Positions 8,070-12,898 of a stretch of DNA of 12,898 nt are shown here, one piece after another (the first letter of the stretch is position 1; the number at the start of each line of letters is the position of its first letter). The notes beneath the pieces were generated by a model that saw only the letters and a program-made list of their open reading frames with translations, had not been told where the DNA came from and did not search any database. The stretch is from Hyphomicrobiales bacterium. Its GTDB lineage: Bacteria > Pseudomonadota > Alphaproteobacteria > Rhizobiales > Aestuariivirgaceae. A program made the translations under genes and the position numbers. The DNA is taken from the NCBI GenBank assembly GCA_014380505.1, contig JACMJT010000198.1, forward strand, positions 1 through 12,898, written 5' to 3'.

Positions 8070-8100
8070 TTGCGACTTCCAGCACGGGATGTGCTAGATA
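8070..8100 (+). promoter_or_regulatory. Possible promoter of the outer-membrane barrel gene
   Basis: TTGCGA (8070-8075) and TAGATA (8095-8100) are separated by 19 bases. The spacer holds a small inverted repeat, AGCAC-GGGAT-GTGCT (8081-8095). The spacing is longer than the sigma-70 optimum, so this is a weak call. Confidence 0.3.
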
Positions 8101-8127
8101 TCTCGCACTGCTTTGGGGGCTGGACTC

Positions 8128-9219
8128 ATGACCGCGTGCCGAATCCTCATTATGCTTGCTGCCATTCACCTGGCCATCTCCGGTCAGGCCCTCGCCCAGA
8201 GCCCGCCTACCAACCAGCCCGATTGCGGCGCCTCATCTCCCAATCTTTACAGCAGTGGCCTGGAATCGGCCTGCAAGAGAGCGCTCATCGGGCGCCAGCT
8301 CCTCATTCACAATGCCGATGCACTGGCAAGGGTTGTGGCCGCCAGCTTCCACATCGGCCCGTCCTTGATCGAACCTACGGGCCTTGAGAACATCTCCGCG
8401 GAAGAGGCTGCGGCTCGGCTCGCCGGCGGCTCATCGTTCCTGATTTCGCCCGCCGCCGATGTGGCGGCGGTGGCGGCAACGCCCAAGTGGAATGCCTGGA
8501 TTGATGGCAAATATACCTGGAACGACAATTCGCCGGAGAATTTCGATCTCGACGGCCCCCTGTGGAATGGCCTCGCCGGTTTCGATTACAAGCTCACCGA
8601 CAAGATCACGCTGGGCCTTATAGGATCCTATGAATCTTCCGATCTCGATGGCATTGGCACCGATCTTAAATCGGAAGGCTGGGGCGTTGGCCCCTATATC
8701 GGCATCGTTCTCACAAACAACATTGTCTTCTCCGCCAATGCGCTGGGCTCGCTTGTGGATACGCGCCAGACTGGGCTGCATTTTGACTCCGAGCGCATCC
8801 AGGCCGCGGCTGCATTGAATGGTTACTGGTACCATGGCACATGGCGCTTTACGCCCGGCCTCAGCGTCTCATGGTCCCAGGAGTGGATGGAGGAAACCTC
8901 GAACGCCGCTCCCGACCAGGACATCGAAACAGCGTTGCTGACGCCGAGCGTCCAGATCGGCGACACGCTTCGTCTGTCGGAAACAGCAACCGTCGAACCC
9001 TGGGCTGGCACGGCGTTCGATTGGACTTTCGTCAACCGGATCGAGCAAGCCGGTTCGCCAACGATTGACGATCCTAACGTCGATCTGCGGGTTCAGGCCG
9101 GTTTGAATTTCGGTTTTGGCAGCAACATGCAGCTTTCGCTCACCGGCGAAGCCGGCGGCCTTCTCCTCGAGAAGGTCGACACCTATTCCGGCGAAGCCAA
9201 CCTGGCGGTTCAGTTCTAG
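8128..9219 (+). CDS. Autotransporter-type outer membrane beta-barrel protein
   Basis: A 363-residue secreted protein. Residues 1-23 form a signal peptide (short basic start, hydrophobic core, cleavage after A-L-A before Gln24). A ~95-residue linker follows with two cysteines (33 and 49) that could pair in the periplasm. From about residue 121 to the end alternating strands rich in Trp, Tyr and Gly form a barrel: WNAWIDGKYTWNDNS, then LAGFDYKLTDKITLGLIGSYESSD, typical of the autotransporter beta-domain. The last residue is Phe, the usual signal for BAM-mediated insertion. There is no large passenger domain, so it may be a stand-alone barrel. I chose ATG 8128 over an in-frame TTG at 8113 because it begins the signal peptide directly and has a GGGGGCTGG purine-rich stretch upstream. 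Specific role unknown. Confidence 0.8.
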   Translation: MTACRILIMLAAIHLAISGQALAQSPPTNQPDCGASSPNLYSSGLESACKRALIGRQLLIHNADALARVVAASFHIGPSLIEPTGLENISAEEAAARLAGGSSFLISPAADVAAVAATPKWNAWIDGKYTWNDNSPENFDLDGPLWNGLAGFDYKLTDKITLGLIGSYESSDLDGIGTDLKSEGWGVGPYIGIVLTNNIVFSANALGSLVDTRQTGLHFDSERIQAAAALNGYWYHGTWRFTPGLSVSWSQEWMEETSNAAPDQDIETALLTPSVQIGDTLRLSETATVEPWAGTAFDWTFVNRIEQAGSPTIDDPNVDLRVQAGLNFGFGSNMQLSLTGEAGGLLLEKVDTYSGEANLAVQF

Positions 9220-9226
9220 AGTAGTT

Positions 9227-9240
9227 CCGCTTTAAAGTGG
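9227..9240. other. Short intergenic palindrome
   Basis: CCGCTTTAAAGTGG is a 14-base palindrome with one mismatch (G against T near the ends), just after the stop of the barrel gene and ~87 bases before the molybdopterin oxidoreductase. It has no loop, so it would not make a terminator; it could be a protein-binding site or a dispersed genomic motif. The rest of the 107-base gap shows no convincing promoter. Confidence 0.3.
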
Positions 9241-9326
9241 TCTGCCGCCATGGTTCCCCAGTGGTCCATCTGCGCGTCTTGGCATCGAATAGAATGCGGG
9301 CGAAATCCAGATAGCCGGAGTGCCTC

Positions 9327-11351
9327 ATGATTGATGGCAGCACGCTGATCAAAACAACCTGCCCACGCGATTGTTACGACGCCTGCGGCATTTCAGTCCG
9401 TGTGCATCAGGGCGCCATCCAGAAAGTCACGGGCGACAAGGACCACCACGTGAGCCTCGGCAAACTGTGCGGAAAATGTGCTGTCGCCTACAATGGCGTG
9501 TTTCGCGATCCGGCCCAGCGTCTTATGACTCCCCTTCGCCGCATTGGGAAAAAGGGAACAGCAAGTTTCGAGCCCGTCTCCTGGGACGTGGCGCTGGCGG
9601 AAATAGCAGGGCGCCTGAATGACATACTCGCTCGTAATGCTGCGCAGACCATTTACCACACCCACTACACCGGCACCCTTTCGATGATCGCCGGTTCGTT
9701 TCCCACCCGGTTTTTCAATCGCCTCGGTGCCACGGAAGTCGATCCTGATACCGTCTGCAACAAGGCCGGCCATGTCGTATTGGCCGATATGTTCGGGACG
9801 TCCCTGTCGGGCTTCGATCCCGATCAGTTGGCGAGCGCGCAATGCCTGATGATTTGGGGCGCCAATCCTTCCCACAGCGCGCCACACATGCATTCAGGGT
9901 GGATCAGATCAGCGGACACGCGCCTGATCGTCATCGATCCCATCGCCCACGAGACGGCGCGGGCGGCGGACATTCATCTTCAGCTAAGGCCCGGCAGCGA
10001 TGCGGCGCTGGCTTTCGGAATGTTGCATGTAATCAAGAGGGTAGGCCTGATAGATGATGTTTTTATTGAACAGCATGTCCATGGCTTTGATGACGTGCAA
10101 GCGGAGATCGATGCTGCCACGCCGGAACGCACGTCTGCGCTGACCGGCGTTCCTCCCGCATTGATCAAACAGGCGGCACTTGCCTTTGCCGAGGGCCCTT
10201 CGCTGTTGTGGCTTGGTCAGGGCGTCCAGCGCCAGCCGCGCGGCGGCAACGCATTTCGCGCCATACCCTTGCTCAGCATCGCCACCGGGCAGATCGGCAA
10301 GCCCGGAATGGGTTTTTGTTACATGAACGGTGCCGAAACCCGCGGCGTCGATACGGGTTTTCTGTCGGGTAATGACTTGAGATCGGACGGAGGCGCCTCC
10401 GTCAGCCACATGGATCTCGCGGACCATCTCAACGCACCCGGCAAGATGCAGGCGCTCTTCACCTGGAACAACAATATCGTTGCCTCCAGCCCGGGTTCTA
10501 AAGCAATCCGCCACGGTCTCGAACGCGAAGATCTGTTCACGGTGGTGACGGATCTGTTCATGACCGATACCGCCGCCTATGCGGACTACGTTTTGCCCGC
10601 CGCCAGTTTTCTCGAATTCGACGATATCGTCTTCCCCTATTTCCACGACACGGTGTCGGCCCAGGCCAAGGCCGTGGAGCCCTTGGGGCAATCGCTTCCC
10701 AATCAGGAGATATTCCGGCGTCTGGCCGAAGCCATGGGCTTCAAAGAGCCCGAACTCTACGAGAGTGACGCATCGATGATTGCGCGGTTGCTCCGGCAAA
10801 CATCGTTTAAAGGAAATTTCGACGATCTCAAAGCAGTCGGCACCGCCCGTCTTTATAAGATTCCCAGAGTGCAATTCGAAGAGCTTCGCTTCAATACGCC
10901 TTCGGGCCGCATCGAAGTCAGAAGCGAAAGACTTGCAAGACAGGGCTATCCGCCGGTTCCCGTAGCACATGCGGACAAGGCTCCGTTAGGTGATCGCTTG
11001 CGTCTGCTGTCCCCGGCTTCGGAATGGTTGATGAACTCGAGCTACGGCAATGACGAAAGAATCCGTGTGCGGCTTGGCAGCCCGAAAGTGCGGCTTAACA
11101 GGCGCGACGCTGAACGGCGGCACCTTGCTCAAGGTGAATCCGTGTCGCTCAGGACCGAAGCGGGCTCCATCGAGCTCGCCGTCGAGATATCGGCCGATGT
11201 CCCCGAGGGCGTTGCATTGGCGCACAAGGGACGCTGGCCTTGCCATTCCGGCGGCTCCGTCAACATCAATGTCCTGAATCCCGGCCTGCGGACCGACATT
11301 GCCGACAGCTCGGCTGTTCACGGGATCGAGGTTGAACTGATCAAATTGTAA
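9327..11351 (+). CDS. Molybdopterin-dependent oxidoreductase (DMSO reductase superfamily), substrate unknown
   Basis: A 674-residue single-subunit-type Mo/W-bisMGD enzyme. The N-terminus carries the [4Fe-4S] motif C12-x3-C16-x3-C20 with C48 in GKLCGKC; C51 is an extra cysteine. VCNKAGH supplies C144 as a candidate metal ligand. WGANP (177-181) and IDPIAHETARAAD (203-215) with LRPGSDAAL are cofactor-binding motifs, and the C-terminal part from about residue 560 is the molydopterin dinucleotide-binding domain (NSSYGND, AHKGRWP, NVLNPG). There is no twin-arginine signal and no membrane segment, so it should be cytoplasmic. No iron-sulphur or membrane partner subunit lies next to it. It resembles a broadly distributed family annotated only as molybdopterin oxidoreductase; I cannot assign the substrate. 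ATG 9327 is followed closely by the cluster motif, as expected. Confidence 0.9.
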   Translation: MIDGSTLIKTTCPRDCYDACGISVRVHQGAIQKVTGDKDHHVSLGKLCGKCAVAYNGVFRDPAQRLMTPLRRIGKKGTASFEPVSWDVALAEIAGRLNDILARNAAQTIYHTHYTGTLSMIAGSFPTRFFNRLGATEVDPDTVCNKAGHVVLADMFGTSLSGFDPDQLASAQCLMIWGANPSHSAPHMHSGWIRSADTRLIVIDPIAHETARAADIHLQLRPGSDAALAFGMLHVIKRVGLIDDVFIEQHVHGFDDVQAEIDAATPERTSALTGVPPALIKQAALAFAEGPSLLWLGQGVQRQPRGGNAFRAIPLLSIATGQIGKPGMGFCYMNGAETRGVDTGFLSGNDLRSDGGASVSHMDLADHLNAPGKMQALFTWNNNIVASSPGSKAIRHGLEREDLFTVVTDLFMTDTAAYADYVLPAASFLEFDDIVFPYFHDTVSAQAKAVEPLGQSLPNQEIFRRLAEAMGFKEPELYESDASMIARLLRQTSFKGNFDDLKAVGTARLYKIPRVQFEELRFNTPSGRIEVRSERLARQGYPPVPVAHADKAPLGDRLRLLSPASEWLMNSSYGNDERIRVRLGSPKVRLNRRDAERRHLAQGESVSLRTEAGSIELAVEISADVPEGVALAHKGRWPCHSGGSVNINVLNPGLRTDIADSSAVHGIEVELIKL

Positions 11352-11363
11352 AGTGCCGTGGCC

Positions 11364-11615
11364 TCATGGGCGCAGCGCCGCCTCGAGTCGGCCGCGCCGC
11401 CCACCGCGACGCCGTTTGCGAAGCGTGAGGGTCGCGACGCGCTCAGGCAAGCCAGCCATGATGTCCTGCCGCTGCTTGACGTCGAAGCTGAGCCAACTGC
11501 CGATTTCCATGCGCGTGCGCCCGCAGCCGATGCAGAAACCTGTTTCCGGATCGACGACGCAGACCCTGATGCAGGGCGTTTCGATCGCAGGAAGCGAAGG
11601 GGCATTCATAGGCAT
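11364..11615 (-). CDS. DUF1289 family small four-cysteine protein
   Basis: An 83-residue protein with the DUF1289 signature: [20 protein letters not shown] with Cys at 15, 19, 28 and 31, then the block [13 protein letters not shown] and an IMAGLPERV segment. The four cysteines probably bind a metal or an iron-sulphur cluster. The C-terminus is a strongly basic tail, [11 protein letters not shown] (67-77), which could contact nucleic acid (inference). It converges on the molybdopterin oxidoreductase with 12 bases between stops. The start could be either of two nearby ATGs (11615 or 11609); I keep the first. Cellular role is not established for the family as far as I know. Confidence 0.85.
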   Translation of the reverse strand: MPMNAPSLPAIETPCIRVCVVDPETGFCIGCGRTRMEIGSWLSFDVKQRQDIMAGLPERVATLTLRKRRRGGRRGRLEAALRP

Positions 11616-11678
11616 GAGTCTAACCCCGGAGCTTGAGCGAGAAGTGGCGGAAACGCCGTCTGAAAGATCAAAAGCGTC

Positions 11679-12104
11679 TTAGGCATTCCCGATTGCCTCG
11701 ATGACCGGGCAGTTAGGAGTCTTGCCGCCGGTGCATTGCGCGGCGGTCGCTGAAAGCAATCGTTCGAGCCGCTTGAGGTCGCGAATCTTGCGCCGGATCG
11801 CCATCAGGTGGTTTTCCGCCAGCGCCTTTACTTCGCCGCACGACGCCAGTTCCCCATCTGACAGCGACAGGAGTGCCCGTACCTCGTTCTGTGAAAAGCC
11901 CATCTCCCGCGCCCGGCGAATGAAGTTTAACCGGGCGAGGTGTCCGGCAGAAAAAACCCGATGCCCGCCAGCGCTCCGCTCGGACCGTGCCAGCAGCCCG
12001 ATGCGCTCGAAATAGCGGATCGTCTCCAGATGGACACCCGATACGGCAGCCAGTCCACCGATGGTGAAAACCCGTCCTGGTGAGTGAGTAACGGTTCGCT
12101 TCAT
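11679..12104 (-). CDS. MerR-family metal-responsive transcriptional regulator
   Basis: A 141-residue MerR regulator. The N-terminal winged helix reads FTIGGLAAVSGVHLETIRYFERIGLL (13-38), then the wing SAGGHRVF (44-51). A dimerisation helix (about 92-120) is followed by a metal-binding loop. The cysteines are C89, C124 and C132. The 35-residue gap between the first two matches C82/C117 of Tn501 MerR and the equivalent pair in CadR and ZntR. A Cys, not Ser, at the first position marks sensors of divalent ions (Hg, Cd, Pb, Zn) rather than the monovalent-ion sensor CueR. The end, NCPVIEAIG, is most like Hg(II) MerR proteins, but the last spacing (8) lies between CadR (7) and MerR (9), so the metal is uncertain. 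ATG 12104 is chosen; the frame continues to a TTG at 12173, which would cover the shared promoter. Confidence 0.92.
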   Translation of the reverse strand: MKRTVTHSPGRVFTIGGLAAVSGVHLETIRYFERIGLLARSERSAGGHRVFSAGHLARLNFIRRAREMGFSQNEVRALLSLSDGELASCGEVKALAENHLMAIRRKIRDLKRLERLLSATAAQCTGGKTPNCPVIEAIGNA

Positions 12105-12112
12105 TCTGGCTC

Positions 12113-12143
12113 TTGTACCCGTAGTTACTACAGGACGTATACT
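12113..12143 (+). promoter_or_regulatory. MerR-type promoter and operator for the GDCCVxC gene
   Basis: The -35 is TTGTAC (12113-12118) and the -10 is TATACT (12138-12143), separated by exactly 19 bases, the lengthened spacer typical of MerR-activated promoters. The spacer region contains the dyad CCCGTAGTTACTACAGG (12118-12134), centred on T12126, with seven of eight arm pairs matching. It resembles the dyads of CadR/PbrR-type promoters more than the Tn501 mer operator. Transcription would begin near 12150, giving a leader of about 24 bases before ATG 12174. Binding by the adjacent regulator is inferred from position. Confidence 0.85.
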
Positions 12144-12173
12144 ATCATCGCCAATGAGAGTGGTGCAAACCAA

Positions 12174-12770
12174 ATGACAACCCCGGTTTCGACGATTACC
12201 TGTCCCTCATGCGGTCATCGGAAAACCGAAACGATGCCGACGGACGCATGCCAGTATTTCTACGACTGCGAAGGTTGCAAAACCGTGCTTAAGCCGAAGT
12301 CCGGCGACTGTTGCGTGTTCTGTTCCTACGGCGACGTCCCTTGCCCGCCTATTCAGGCTGAACAACTGGGCAGTGGGGAAGCGTCCTGTTGCACGAGCGC
12401 AAAACTGGAACGAGCCGAGGCGGACAAGGATTGGATAGGCAACGGGTGGACCTTCGCGGCGGCATGGGGCCTCCCAATTGGATTAATCCTTTTGGGATTA
12501 CTCGCGGGTCCGGCGGTTCGAACCGTCGTGTGGACGATTGCTCTCGTTTGGATGGGAGCGGCTTGCATTCTCAATGCGCGGCGCTGTGGGCGAACCCATT
12601 GCCGATTCACCGGGCCTTACTATCTGGCAATGATCCCTCTAGTGCTCCTCCTGGGGTCGGGTGTAATAACTGTTGGGCCTTACGGATGGCTCGTGCTGGG
12701 TGTGATTATCCTTGCCGGAAGCAAGATCGTCTGGTGGGCGACGGAGCGGGCCTTAGGGCAGCACTCCTGA
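12174..12770 (+). CDS. GDCCVxC-domain protein fused to a multi-pass membrane domain
   Basis: A 198-residue protein in two parts. Residues 1-62 form a cysteine-rich, zinc-ribbon-like domain: C10-x2-C13, C26, C32-x2-C35, then the signature GDCCVFCSYG (44-53) and C57-P-P. This is the motif of the family I know as GDCCVxC domain (seleno)proteins; all cysteines here are TGC or TGT and there is no in-frame TGA, so this is the non-selenocysteine form. A linker with C72-C73 leads to hydrophobic segments at about 93-111, 115-134, 149-166 and 170-188, with the conserved-looking motif ARRCGRTHC (135-143) between the second and third. The frame is open upstream to 12084, but that would include the promoter; ATG 12174 starts directly before the cysteine domain. 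It is divergent from the MerR regulator, suggesting metal-induced expression and a role in heavy-metal binding or transport (inference). Confidence 0.85.
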   Translation: MTTPVSTITCPSCGHRKTETMPTDACQYFYDCEGCKTVLKPKSGDCCVFCSYGDVPCPPIQAEQLGSGEASCCTSAKLERAEADKDWIGNGWTFAAAWGLPIGLILLGLLAGPAVRTVVWTIALVWMGAACILNARRCGRTHCRFTGPYYLAMIPLVLLLGSGVITVGPYGWLVLGVIILAGSKIVWWATERALGQHS

Positions 12771-12777
12771 ATTGCCG

Positions 12778-12898
12778 CTAATCTTTCAGATAGAGGATGC
12801 CGTCCTCGACCCTGAAGCTTCGCAGGCGGCAGAGGAAACTCATGCCCAGCAGCGTTCCCTTGAGCGCTCCTTCCGGCAGCACCATTCCATCGATGTTC
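12778..12898 (-). CDS. C-terminal end of a retropepsin-like (clan AA) aspartic protease, 5' part outside the window
   Basis: The - strand frame is open from the right edge to a TAG at 12780-12778, giving 39 residues. They end with MVLPEGALKGTLLGMSFLCR followed by a short strand, G-I-L-Y-L and K-D. The block L-L-G-M-S-F-L-x-R-L is the C-terminal signature of the TIGR02281-type clan AA aspartic proteases, usually N-terminally membrane-anchored periplasmic proteins in alphaproteobacteria. The catalytic D-T/S-G lies beyond the window, so activity cannot be judged. It converges on the GDCCVxC gene with 7 bases between stops. Confidence 0.75.
   Translation of the reverse strand, partial: NIDGMVLPEGALKGTLLGMSFLCRLRSFRVEDGILYLKD

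Noticed and set aside
9279..9297. TTGGCATCGAATAGAATGC considered as a sigma-54 promoter before the molybdoenzyme
   Set aside because: The GG to GC spacing is 13 bases instead of the required 10.
11646..11657. GGCG-GAAA-CGCC hairpin downstream of the MerR gene, considered as a terminator
   Set aside because: The stem is only four pairs and no T-run follows on either strand.
12084..12173. Upstream extension of the GDCCVxC gene to 12084 and of the MerR gene to a TTG at 12173
   Set aside because: Both would translate through the shared MerR-type promoter; the conserved domains begin right after ATG 12174 and shortly after ATG 12104.
12300..12330. Possible selenocysteine site at the GDCCVxC motif
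   Set aside because: All codons of the motif are ordinary TGC/TGT Cys and Val codons and there is no in-frame TGA in the gene.

Overview
The window looks like an ordinary stretch of alphaproteobacterial chromosome. This is inferred from moderately high GC, a short-form 6-phosphogluconate dehydrogenase, a DUF1289 protein, a TIGR02281-type retropepsin tail and a DusA/autotransporter-barrel repertoire. I cannot name a genus from the sequence alone. Gene density is high, no stretch over 300 bases lacks a gene, and I see no rRNA, tRNA, insertion sequence, phage gene or CRISPR array.

Left part (1-4436) is a sugar-phosphate block. The 3' end of a mercuric-reductase-like flavoprotein (only its dimerisation domain) runs into a short 6-phosphogluconate dehydrogenase (gnd) on the + strand. 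Facing it, with 3 bases between the stop codons, is a tightly overlapping - strand operon: zwf (glucose-6-phosphate dehydrogenase), a HAD-family phosphatase, then tal (transaldolase). The overlaps are 7 bp (GTG start inside the end of zwf) and 4 bp (ATGA), so translational coupling is likely. Together these genes cover the two oxidative dehydrogenases and one non-oxidative step of the pentose phosphate pathway. No 6-phosphogluconolactonase gene is in view; an unassigned HAD hydrolase sits in the middle of the operon.

Middle part (4437-9326), all + strand: a DUF5996 protein of unknown function, a HisD-family dehydrogenase whose metal-site residues differ from true histidinol dehydrogenase, DusA (tRNA-dihydrouridine synthase, TTG start), and an outer-membrane autotransporter-type beta-barrel with signal peptide and terminal Phe. 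These appear to be separate transcription units or loose neighbours.

Right part (9327-12898): a cytoplasmic molybdopterin oxidoreductase with an N-terminal [4Fe-4S] motif, convergent with a small four-cysteine DUF1289 protein. Next comes a divergent pair made of a three-cysteine MerR-family metal regulator (- strand) and a GDCCVxC-domain protein fused to a multi-pass membrane domain (+ strand). Between them lies a textbook MerR-type promoter (TTGTAC, 19-bp spacer filled by a dyad, TATACT). The window ends inside the C-terminus of a clan AA (retropepsin-like) aspartic protease on the - strand.

The most interesting points are the self-contained MerR / GDCCVxC-membrane-fusion module with its visible operator, the HisD-like enzyme with altered zinc ligands, and the HAD phosphatase locked between zwf and tal.
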